Of a stretch of 64,000 nt of DNA, positions 43,894 through 53,698 are shown in pieces. The DNA comes from Phlebopus portentosus (lineage: Eukaryota > Basidiomycota > Agaricomycetes > Boletales > Boletinellaceae). The number at the start of each line of letters is the position of its first letter. Position 1 is the first letter of the stretch. The stretch spans positions 1,240,001 to 1,304,000 of the forward strand of contig JAYXKI010000006.1 of the NCBI GenBank assembly GCA_037892935.1. The letters run 5' to 3'. The notes under the pieces were generated by a model, which saw only the letters and a list, made by a program, of their open reading frames with translations, had not been told where the DNA came from and did not search any database. The position numbers and the translations under genes were made by a program.

Positions 43894-45477
43894 ATGGTAG
43901 GTACAGTACAGTACAATACACAATATATTTATACTCAGTTGCACTCCTCAGTCCCTCACTCTACACACTACACATGGCGACTTGAAAGTTCGTATTGTAT
44001 ACATTATATTCAAACTGTTATTCATTCTCATCCGCCTCAGATCGAATTATTCTGCGAAGCAACTCCAAAGGCTTCCGAAAACTTCCTCGCTCACTGCGCA
44101 GCGGGCACTTACAATGGCGTAAAGTTTCACAGAAACATCGCAGGTTTCATGGTCCAGACGGGCGATCCATCCGGCACAGGAAAGGGCGGTCAGAGCATTT
44201 GGGGCAAGCCTTTCCCGGATGAGATCAGGGCTACTCTCAAGGTATGGTATGTTTGTGTTTCGTCTGCATCTGTGTGGTGTGAGTCATCAGTCATGGCTAC
44301 GATCTCTGTTGTCGCCGCAGAACGGAGAATCGGAAACCGGTGATTCGTGATTCGTGATTCGTGCTCGCTGGTAGTGCCAGTGCTACGCCATCATGCTTCC
44401 TGTTCTCCTCCTTGTTCTCCCCTCCCGCTAGTCTTTGGCAATCATATGTGTTTGGAACTTGTCCAATGATGAGATGAGATGTGCGCTGCCCCACTACGAT
44501 AATTTGGACGATTCTGGATAGTTTGGGAACGATCTGAACAGTAACAGGCGCTGGTCTCTGCACCGCACTGACTATGATCAACTTTTCTTTCCACAACCCC
44601 GTTTGAGCCCATCATTCCGTCGTCCGCATCTCGTCTGTCTGTTTGATCGTCGCTCATCGCGGAAGCCCAGCGGGCCCGATAATGCTGGATAGAAGCCATC
44701 GATCGTAGCAACCGGAAGAAACAACTGCCACATAACAGGCATACCGCACTCTCACCTCTCTTCGGGTCGAGATCTTCCATTTCTCCTATCTCTTTCCTCC
44801 GTTAACCCACTGGCTAACGATATTCCATCCCCGATGCGATACAGTTCAACGCGCGCGGGATCGTTGCTATGGCCAACTCGGGGCCTGACACCAACAAGTC
44901 CCAGTTCTTCATCACCTATGCCAAACAGCCTCATCTCGATGGGAAGTACACCATCTTCGGCAAGTAAGTATACAGTACACCCATTGCTTTTTATGTGCTC
45001 TATTCTCATCGTCGGTCAAACACTCCCTTCTTCTCTCACTGCTATGTTCCTTTCCCTTCCATTCTGTACACTCCTTCAAACGCATCGTTTCGTATGGTCT
45101 GACGGTCTGATATGCTGACGATGTGATTGGCTCTAGGGTAATAGACGGCGCCGACTCGACGCTAGACGCAATCGAGCGCGAACCCGTAGACGGGAAACAC
45201 CGTCCACTCAAGGAAATCCTCCTTAACAGCGTACGTACTCGCGTTCTAGCCTTGTTCTATTTTATTTCCTCAATTCGTACATTCTAACTTACGTATTCTA
45301 TTCAATCCTGGGTGGTAATTCCCCCGCTGCTCGTGTGTATATGCCTTTGAATTGCGTCTCACACGATCATATTCGACACGCTCTTTTTGGGACGTCTGTT
45401 GTTGTACGTTTTCTTTTGGCGGTTACTAGGTGACTATCCACGCGAACCCCATCGCCGATGCGACGCTGCTCAGATAG
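43894..45477 (+). CDS. CYP10: PPIL3-type cyclophilin (peptidyl-prolyl isomerase)
   Basis: Six exons give about 166 residues, close to human PPIL3. Exon 1 contributes only the ATG (43894-43896). A 55-nt intron leads to the 36-nt exon 2 ([12 protein letters not shown], 43952-43987). Exon 3 (44041-44241) reads [20 protein letters not shown] and [21 protein letters not shown] 603-nt intron precedes exon 4 (44845-44963), [20 protein letters not shown] and [19 protein letters not shown]. Exons 5 and 6 end with [12 protein letters not shown] and [15 protein letters not shown]. Active-site residues HR, FMVQ, ANSG and QFF are kept. The Trp that helps bind cyclosporin in CypA is His here, as in PPIL3. 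PPIL3-type cyclophilins associate with the spliceosome. The gene is divergent from G-alpha with a 185-bp gap. Confidence 0.93.
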
Positions 45478-46738
45478 TAGGAGGCTGGACGGTACTGGAT
45501 TCCTTCTAGTTCCAGAGCCGCCAGAGTGTCTCGTTCGGCTTAATGTGGATGGAATTGATGTACCTCGGTCGGGAATTCCAGTTCGGGATAGGAGGAAAAG
45601 GGAGAGAAGGAGCTGTTGTCGGTGTAAAACGAATGTGACATACGAACAACGAGGGGTTGTCTGAGCGTTTCCTCTTGTTTTCAGTGCCCACTCTGAGTCG
45701 TACTCTGCACATTGCTGTTCTCTGGTGCAGTAATTGGGGACGAACGGGGGAATGTCGATACCTGAATACCAGTACTAGTGTCGCTGAACGGAAGCTAGCT
45801 CAGTGACCCCGTTCGGCACATGCGGATGGATTGGCAACTTCTTCCTCCGTGTCTGACTACCGATACTCACATCTATTTTCTCTCTTTCTCTATTTACACA
45901 GAGGTTGCTTGTTTCTTCCTTTTTTTTCTGCTTTCTTATTCTTTATCGCACCAAGCTCCGACAATGTTCTCTCTCGACTTATTTGAACGTTCGTCCAGAG
46001 CTCCCAACGAAACAATTTCCATAATAACCGCCTATGTGTGTGCTTTGGACGGTCCCGCAGAGACCTTCTCTGGTCGGCCACGCATGCATATGTGGTTATT
46101 GCGTAAGATCGCAGTCGGTGTGCTACATCGCTGTATAGCGCTCTGCATCTCCTGCTCTTCTGCAATAGAGTGATCATCTTCCTGCATCCAAGACGTAGAG
46201 GCGACATTAATATTGACATTTTTTTCACTGCCGTTAGAGCTCGCGGAGATTATTACTTCTCTTCCTGTCTCTGTCTGTCTGTCTGTCTCTCTCTCTTTTC
46301 TTCCATCGTACGGACGAGTCCCTGTTTTCGTCTTCTTACGTATAATATTATCTGTTCATTGGAGTGGGCGATCAGGATGTGATGTGCTTTCCTCGTCCGA
46401 AGACGCATATGCGTTTATGTATTGTTTCGTATAATCGTGCACGTCTGTCTGTACATACGTAATACACAACGGTGAAAACAGGTGAAGGCTGTTTTTGCCG
46501 TAACATTATCTTCGGATCCGGTATAGGATTCTTCCGTATCGCTTCTGGATGAGTATGTGCTTCAAAAATAAGTGTGTGCACACTGTATGTATGTATGTAT
46601 GTATATATGCATGTACTCATACAAATCTCACCATTCAATACAAAGAAAACACGCCTGGCTCCCTCAAGTGACTCAAATACACCCAAAGCGTACCGCACAA
46701 AAAAAAATTTACATAGTTAACTAATTACGAAGTTACGT
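45478..46738. other. Converging 3' region with simple repeats
   Basis: 1.26 kb between the cyclophilin stop and the capping-protein stop. CTGT/CT repeats lie at about 46266-46300 and a GTAT tetranucleotide repeat at about 46585-46603. Short frames around 45820-46230 have no motif. No gene supported. Confidence 0.5.
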
Positions 46739-47965
46739 TCACTTCCGCATGAGCCCAACGAGCTCCTTCTGCAGCTCTCGCTGCTTCCTCGCGCGCTCGA
46801 GGCTCTCGTATGACCGCAGCTCGTGCACGACGTCCCGCGTCTTGCCAAAGTACACGTCCTGCAGGAGGTTCCGCATCTTGAGCTCCTGGTCCTCGACCAT
46901 CCGGCCTGTGTTCGTGATGTGCGAGGATGGGTCGGCGAGCGGGTGGTCCTGCTCGATCTAGCATAGATTATTTAGCGAAGAGCGGATGCGAGGAACGGAT
47001 AAATAGCGATATGGACTGTGAGACTAACCTGTCTCGTCATACTCCCACTCAGAGTGATCGTCCCCTCCCCCTTGCTGTCGATCCCAACACCCTTCTTGTC
47101 CTTGTCCGACTCGTCTTTATTCCGACTTTGGGTAGTGAGGTGTAGCATGATCGTGCTCGTGAGCTTGTAATGCGCGTGTCGCCCGCGCTCGGAGGCTTCG
47201 AAGACGTGGATGGAGTCCCATGCGCCCGAAGGTGCGTCGGAGGAGTTTGGAGAGAGAACTGGTGTGGAGCAAAAATCGTAAGTGACAAGTGTGAAAGGAT
47301 GAAGGAGAAAAAAGAGACAGACCCTTCTTGAGTACTACAACGCCTGCAAACCCGCCGTCGTCAAGGTCCCAAAGGTATACGGACGACACGCCGCCCTCGA
47401 AGTACCTGTCGTAATGACACGAGATCGAAAACACATCGATACATCCGTTATGGACTATTCTTTCGTTTTCATACGAGAGAGAAGAGTAAATACCGACATC
47501 TCGCGATATGTATCAAACGCCTCGTTTGCTGCGATCTCCAACTTCCGCAGCTTTGGAGACGGCGTCGTACCGTCGTCTAACGGTGGATCGTATTCATTCG
47601 TCCAAGGTGATCTTCGATCCCATGCAATCAAGTAAACGATCGAAAAAAACACATAGTTTCATAGATATGTATGCGGAATCAAAGCACGGCATAAACAGCA
47701 GAGTGCATTTGTCAATTCACCAATCAGTCTTGAAAGCACAGATAGATACGCACCGATAGCTCTCCCCATCCCGATTATAATCGCACGCAAGGTACTCCCT
47801 CCCCGTCGCACGGTCAACCATAAGTCTAAGTGGCTGATCGACGCTCCCGAGCAAGTCATCAGCGTATTCCGGACAGATGTTCACCAACGTCTGGACGTTC
47901 TCCTCTACTTTTGTCGGTGGAAGCCGACGCATGAGGTCGAGCATTGAGTCCAGGAGATCCGTCAT
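46739..47965 (-). CDS. CAP2: F-actin capping protein beta subunit
   Basis: Five or so exons from ATG 47965. Sequence reads [117 protein letters not shown], then [59 protein letters not shown] and [20 protein letters not shown], and it ends [11 protein letters not shown]. These are the diagnostic blocks of CapZ beta. With the alpha subunit it caps barbed ends of actin filaments and limits elongation. The length is normal, and the C-terminal actin-binding tentacle is present. Confidence 0.96.
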
Positions 47966-48271
47966 TTTGTTTCCAGATGAAAGAGAATAAAGAAAGAGTT
48001 GGTAAGGGAAGAGGGTTGGATGGATGCTTATTGCTATGCTACGCTATGGCTAAGGGTTCAGACGCGTCGTGAAACGCGTCGATATTCAAGCTGAGTTTGA
48101 AACTTTATTCTGATAATTCCGTGAAACTTTTGTTGTTCTCTTCTTTTCGATATGTGGTCACTACCTATGTACATGTAACCGACTCTGTCCGCCAGGTTTA
48201 ATTGAGTACCACAGAATGAGTCTACAAATCGCCGTAGCACTATGAAAATGCAGAGTACAGTTTGATGTTAT

Positions 48272-49668
48272 CTATGGGTTTGCGAGCTTCTGCCGGGCAC
48301 TCAAGATCACAAGCGCATACTGCTCGAACTGATCCTTCGACATGAAGAGTAAAGCCTGAGACAGTACTGCTTTGATGATCTGTGCACTCATTCCCTTTGA
48401 ACGGAACACATCAAACAAAGCTCCCAGAAACAAATCTTGGTGAAGCTTACCTGATACCAGCCTACCAGCCCGCGTTCCTTGAGGATACGGGTCAACAACG
48501 TAACGGCACCATCCTTCTTTGCTTTGCCTTTGGAGGAGGCGGGAGCTGTAGTCGGAAGTTCATCATCCGCGTTTTGAGTTCCAGCTTGGATTTTGACTTT
48601 GGCCATGATATACGGGTAAGTCACCTTCATTCATTGAGTAAGGTGCGAAACATAGCGCATTGAAAGGGACAAGGAAAACATACCACAGTCGCAAGCGTTT
48701 TGCTCAAAGCACCGACGAAGAAACTCTGCCATGGAGTTAATCGTGGCTGACTACCTGTTTTCTCTTTCGCCAGTAGGAGTAAACTCTTCACCCGCTCGAA
48801 TACACCGTAGGTGATCGCTGGGTTAACAGTCAAGACCAAAGAGGGCTTAAGCCCAAGCCATAAGCCAGTCACGCCCTCTGTCCGGATAATCTCCTTTCCG
48901 ACAGCCAGGAATGAATTGTCAAGTATTGTATCAGGAGGTGCAGAAACGGAAGACCCTGGATCTGCTACAGCACTATATGAGGGCTTTGAGGGCGACACCT
49001 CGGACGGTGACGAGGGCGCAGGCCTTTTGTCTGAGCGCCGAATATGACCAATTTGCTGTCGTGTTGCGATAACGGAAACAGGGATGGTGAAAATCTGAGC
49101 GAGAGCACCTGCAATAGCTCCCAGAAGAAGCTCCATAGCTGTCGAAATCGTCGGAAGTTTTGAGCCTTTCGGCAGACGACTTGTTAACCTTTTGAGATAA
49201 GATCCTCTGACGAGGGAGTAGAAAAGGAAATATGCGTATTCTGCGTGTGAATGAGCAAACACCCAAACCATGCACAGCAAGGCAAAGAACTTACGCGTTG
49301 AGAACGTATTCAACATGCTCGCGCCGAATCCATTGTAGAAGCCCGATACACCTTCTTCACGCAGAATTCGGATAAGAAGAGAAACGATAGATGCATCACG
49401 TTTCTTGCCCTTCGTAGACGCTGACGAGTCCGCTTGAATGCGCGTTTTCACCCTGATATCTTGTCAGATCATCCATGAAGATCACGGTATAGACGGCACG
49501 GGCTACACACGTATCAAGAGGATAAACAACACTGCAGAAGAGGGGATGTCAGTCAAGAAACACGAGCTAATATTGAGAAACGTACGCATTACTGAAGACG
49601 GCCCCCAAAGCTCCTGCCAAAGCGTGACCGAACGGCGTCAACTCCTGTTGCTGCTTTGGCGAGCTCAT
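48272..49668 (-). CDS. ANT1: Peroxisomal adenine-nucleotide carrier (PMP47/SLC25A17-like)
   Basis: Mitochondrial-carrier-family protein. ATG at 49666-49668 (MSSPKQQQELTPFGHALAGA). A 21-nt exon (49511-49531) supplies VVYPLD, giving the first signature AVVYPLDTVKTRIQAD. Then REEGVSGFYNGFGASMLNTF, YFLFYSLVRGSYLKRLTSRL, ELLLGAIAGALAQIFTIPVS (second repeat, PVSVIATRQQ), EGVTGLWLGLKPSLVLTVNP, AITYGVFERVKSLLLL, SFFVGALSKTLATVVTYPYI (third repeat, PYIMAKVKIQ) and LKERGLVGWYQGMSAQIIKA, followed by VLSQALLFMSKDQFEQY. The pattern PLD / PVS / PYI matches the peroxisomal ATP/AMP exchanger group, which supplies ATP for fatty-acyl activation in peroxisomes. A Ser/Pro-rich loop (about 48930-49050) is longer than usual. 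Confidence 0.9.
49511..49531 (-). other. ANT1: 21-nt microexon carrying the carrier signature PLD
   Basis: Minus-strand sequence: CTGCAG, TGTTGTTTATCCTCTTGATAC, GTGTGT. It joins ...AAT GC at 49586 to G GTG AAA ACG in the next exon, giving NAVVYPLDTVKTR. Skipping it would keep the frame but remove the first carrier motif. Confidence 0.85.
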
Positions 49669-49882
49669 CCTGGACGATGCTGGTCGAAGACAAGAGGGTT
49701 GTCTTGGATATCATGGAGTACGATGGTCGGGCAAGTCGTTGCCCGAACGCGAGCCATGTGATAGTAGAACCTTGGGTCAACCAACAAGTCGTGATTCGTT
49801 TATTTTCTTATTTGTTGATTTTTTGTTCCGCGCATTCATTTCTTGACTTCAAACCATCACTACTCAATTTTCTGGTCCTCTA
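49669..49882. promoter_or_regulatory. Divergent promoter, ANT1 / methyltransferase
   Basis: 214 bp between the two start codons; both promoters and leaders must lie here. No TATA box is obvious. The plus-strand leader before 49883 is T-rich. Confidence 0.4.
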
Positions 49883-50998
49883 ATGCCTGCCCAGATATCT
49901 CATCCAAACTTTCCTCACGACCTTGACATTAGTCCCCTTGTTCTGGATAACGATGAGAATGGATCCTTCAATGCAGAAGCTCAGAAAAGGGCCATACAGC
50001 GCTTTGGAATTGCTGGAAGGATTTGGTGATTGCTCTCCCATCACCTTGCCGATATGCCTAGCAAGCTCACACGGACAGTTGAATGTACTAGGGAAGCTGC
50101 TGAGCTATTGATTCGCTATTTTCAATTGTCCGAATCATCCGATTGGCAGCTTGACCCCCCGTGCTCAATAATTCGCAGGAAGGATGAAGACGATGTGACC
50201 ATAATCGAACTTGGTTCCGGGACTGGCTATGTCGGCCTCAGTTTAGCGGAACAGCTCTCGCGGCTAGGAAAGAGATCCGATCTAATCATCCTGACCGATC
50301 TTCCCGATGTGTGTGTTCTGCTTGAAGAAACATTGCATCATGAAAAGCATAGATGGATGACTTCACATCCCATGTGCGCGGATTTTCTTCCCGTGAAGAT
50401 ACTTCCACTCCCATGGGGAGATGTTACAGGGGTTGACCAGCTATCGGATCTTCTTGGTGGCGAACGGAATGCTATGAGTAAACCAAGACCTTTGACTCAT
50501 ATTATTTGTAGCGACCTTGTGAGTTCCCCGTTTCCACTGTCGTAATGAAGTTGACTAGCTTAGGTTTACTTTCCTCATTTACTTGCACCCTTGCTCAGAA
50601 CGCTGCTACAGCTTACATCTCCGCCCTCCTCTGACTCGGAACAATCACCGGAGGTCGTAATATCCTACAAGATTCGGAGTCTTTCAAAGGAGACAGCTTT
50701 CTGGTCTGCTTTCGGTCTATGGTTCGCATTCTCTCCTGTATCTGTCCGCCATGGGACCTCTCGCACGTCCCAGGAGAGATTTGACTGTACAGCGCTAGAA
50801 CCACTTGAGGCACAAGGTTGGCATGTCTTTGGATCTGAAGGTTTCCTTTTCGTCGGAGTTAGACGCCCGCAGTCATTCAAATGGAACGTTCCGGAGAGCG
50901 ACAGCGATCTTCTGGCAGGAATCGGTGCGCAAAACTCAGATGTGCCCCAAAGCGACGATACATTCGAAACTCTATTGATGATGCAAATGGAAGCTTGA
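49883..50998 (+). CDS. METTL21/NNT1-like class-I methyltransferase (Methyltransf_16)
   Basis: Three exons from ATG 49883 (MPAQISHPNFPHDLDISPLV). A 66-nt intron (50026-50091) joins RFGIAGRIW to EAAELLIRYFQ, reproducing the family's GxxxW-E-A motif. The SAM-binding motif I is VTIIELGSGTGYVGLSLAEQ. Further motifs are LIILTDLPDVCVLLEETLHH (acidic loop), VKILPLPWGDVTG, and HIICSDL joined across an intron to VYFPHLLAPLLRTLLQLTSP. The C-terminal half, GWHVFGSEGFLFVGVRRPQS, closes the fold. The family trimethylates lysines on translation factors and chaperones or acts on small molecules; the target is unknown. The stop is at 50996-50998. Confidence 0.88.
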
Positions 50999-51323
50999 GA
51001 ACGTGAATAGGATAGTGTGACCTCGGAACAGGTCTGATAAACTCCACTAATTTATCTCGCAACTAATTCATATCCAATCTAGTAACAAGTCCCATACATT
51101 CGTAACAATGAGTAACATTACAACAGCTTCGTGATCGAGTCAATCAAAATGGATGTGCCATTCGCCAAGGAATCCGAATCGAATCAGATCGAAAGACACA
51201 CAGACGACCATAAGGACAACAAGCTTGCTTTCTCACCATCAAGCAACGCACAACATGCAACATTTTCACGAGTCATCTAATGGCATTTCATCAATCTCAC
51301 ACTATTGTCATGAACCAAATTGG

Positions 51324-52069
51324 CTACAGGATCTTACCATCGTGAATACGGAAGGTTTCGCCAAGCGATGCCCCCGCACTTCCCTGTCTATCTCGCGGAC
51401 GAAACGTTTCACCTAATGGTGCGCCAGCACTTCCCTGTCTGTCTCTGGGGCGAAAGTTCTCGCCCAGAGGTGCACCTGCGCTACCTTGTCTGTCTCTGGA
51501 TCGAAGAGTTTCGCCTAACGGTGCACCAGCGTCTCCTTGCCTATCTCGCGGGCGGAAAGTCTCACCCAATGGTGCACCAGCGTTACCTTGTCTGTCCCTA
51601 GGTCGGAAAGTTTCACCTAAGGGCGCGCCGTCGACACCTGGAAGAGTATTCTATAATGCTGTCAAAATGCAACAGGAGTGAGGAACGCACCGTCCCGACC
51701 TCGAAATGTTTCTCCGAGAGGAGCCCCGGCTGAACCTGGAATTCCGGATTTTTATTTCTGCGTCCAAATGGATTTACTTAACCATACCTCGTCTTGAACG
51801 ACGGAAAGTTTCGCCTAGTGGAGCTCCGTCGACGCCTGCAGACCATTTCAAGGACTCTGAATAAATGGCAATCAATGCGGACTTACCATCTCTCACTTTG
51901 AACGTCTCTCCGTGCGATGCTCCATCAACCACTATCGATAGCTTTAGCTCTTGCCGGGAGATGAGACAGTGCCGAGGCACTCACCACTATGTTCCGGCTT
52001 TTCAATAGGCATAGGAATAGCAAGGATGGACGCGAAGCAAGCGAAGAATACGAGATGAAGGACAAGCAT
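51324..52069 (-). CDS. Secreted repeat-peptide precursor with nine GAPLGETFR repeats
   Basis: Five exons give 178 residues: 51985-52069, 51887-51931, 51788-51835, 51691-51735 and 51324-51637, with introns of 51-53 nt. Exon 1 encodes a signal peptide, MLVLHLVFFACFASILA, followed by IPMPIEKPEHS. Exons 2, 3 and 4 each encode one repeat: VVDGASHGETFKVRD, GVDGAPLGETFRRSRR, GSAGAPLGETFRGRD. Exon 5 encodes six more, consensus GxAGAPLGETFRPRDRQ, ending FRIHDGKIL. All internal introns are phase 1 at the Gly that opens a repeat, so exons are interchangeable units. Codons for the invariant Gly and Leu vary between repeats while the peptide does not. The layout is like fungal processed-peptide precursors, but only one repeat ends in a dibasic RR; the rest end RD or RDRQ. 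I know no named family for it. An unprocessed repetitive surface protein is an alternative. Confidence 0.85.
51327..51637 (-). repeat. Six tandem 51-nt coding repeats in the last exon
   Basis: Each 51-nt unit encodes 17 residues, G-x-A/D-G-A-P-L-G-E-T-F-R-x-R-D-R-Q. Units differ mostly at wobble positions; the core Leu codon is TTA, TTG, TTA, CTG, TTA and CTT in order. The last unit is altered (GASLGETFRIHDGKIL) and ends the protein. Confidence 0.9.
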
Positions 52070-52121
52070 ATTGATGGAACGGTGTGGGGAGATTTAGGAG
52101 GCTGCTCTCAAGCAACGTGTT

Positions 52122-52131
52122 CTATTTATCC
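52122..52131 (-). promoter_or_regulatory. TATA-like box of the repeat-peptide gene
   Basis: The minus strand reads GGATAAATAGAA, about 53 bp before the ATG at 52067-52069, a plausible TATA position. The leader between them is short. Confidence 0.5.
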
Positions 52132-53698
52132 TCTGAGGGCTTATTGGTGCTTCTTCGACTTCTTTTCCACGGTGCTTCATAGTCCTTTACGTCCGGCCTT
52201 CAGGCGAACTCTCATGACACCGCCTCAGCATTCAGATTTAGCTTACACGCAGAAGGAGTACATGATGTCGTGGGACGTACGATGGGTATTACCAAATGCA
52301 TTGAACAAATCGAAGCACTCTTTATTCACCAGCGGAAGTAAAGACACGGACCCAAGGGAGAAGCATGGCGGACTTCACAACAATTAAAACTCTCCGAGCC
52401 AGTCACGTAATAGCAACTTTCTGTTCCGCCATGCCGACGAAGACAATCTCCGATGTGTGCTAACTGCTCGCTGTGTAGCTTACCGGTCAGGGTGACAGTC
52501 GCTGAGTGTATCTTGCTTTCGTCGGAACTCGGTCGTTTATTTGTGCAGCGCATGAGAACAACTGTAGACCCATGTCTTTCTGACTTGTGCATCTGACGTC
52601 TACGCATTTCCCATCCTATCCTAGTCGGACTGATTATACTTACTCTTGAAGAATACTTATTTGGAACTGCGATTCCTTAGCGTCCTCATGGATCTTCGGT
52701 TCTTTTCCAGCCGTGTACTTTATCGGGGTTTCTGAGGAGTTTGCCGGCCTGTGAGTACGCAATAATAGCCTCCTTTCTCTCCGCGTTGAGAGTCGTCACT
52801 AGATGAGCGAGCTCTGATATTGAGCTCTACTTAATGCTTTTCAGTATCAGTCGAGAGTACGTTGGTCCTCGGAGCTTTTCGCTCGCTGTTAATGCGCACA
52901 AGAATGTAGAGTTATGCACACGAGTCACAGAACAGAACACCGAGTAGAAACATACCACCCCGGCTGCTAGAAGCGCCTCGCATGAATAAAAGATCCCCTT
53001 CTGCTAAGGGGTAGCTCCCCCCATTAGTGTTCTTCGCCCGCGTAATGGGGTACTCATCATTTCAAGTAAACCATCTGTTCAAATCGTTGGTGCGTAATGA
53101 AGAGGGTGCATACAACTTTGAATTCTATTCTTGGCTCTAGCTCCCCTAACATTCGAAGTTGACGTAGCATTAACAGAAGGACGTAATGTGCCCGACCAGA
53201 AAAGTGGGAGACGGCGATGCCTGTGGGCTCTGATATTTCCTCGGGCCAGTTGCGATCTCCGTGGATGGATATCTGTCTTCAGCAGCGTAGCATACGGCCC
53301 GAAGAAGCTCGCAGCGCTCTTCAGAGCGGATAGTCGCGTCGCCTGGTGGTAAGCCTAGTCCCAGTGATCTGCCATTATAGCTCCGATTCAATTAAGATTT
53401 TTGGCGTCCAATAGTAGATTCGTGATGGAAAGTTAGAAGCCATCACTAAGCCATCTCTTTATTCATTTATTTCGATCGAAAGTCTAGACTTACGATCCAT
53501 CTAACGGACTCGGACGGACCATCGTATCGTCAAGACATGACTGGACTGCGGTACGGATCCAGATGACGATGATAACAGCTTTACGTGTTTACTCAACTTT
53601 ATAAATCGTTAACGCAGATACAGAGTCACTATTATCTCTTTCAATTCCTTAACCCTCGCATACAGGTGGCCACTTGCGCTAAAAGCTGTTGAAAAGCG
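52132..53698. other. 1.6-kb divergent intergenic region
   Basis: Lies between the repeat-peptide start (-) and the MFS start (+). Short frames only, no motif. It contains short palindromic elements, for example GAGCTC-TGATATT-GAGCTC near 52808. The spacing is larger than at the other divergent pairs in the window, so extensive regulatory sequence is possible. Confidence 0.4.

Noticed and set aside
44466..44537. C/D-box snoRNA candidate in the cyclophilin intron
   Set aside because: Box-like words are present, but no terminal stem and no D'/C' pair are evident. Kept only as a suggestion.
46585..46603. GTAT tetranucleotide repeat as possible CRISPR or minisatellite
   Set aside because: Simple microsatellite without spacers in a 3' region of a eukaryotic gene.
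51320..51601. Plus-strand repetitive ORF opposite the repeat-peptide gene
   Set aside because: It has no signal peptide and no intron support. The minus strand gives a complete spliced protein with conserved peptide and variable codons.
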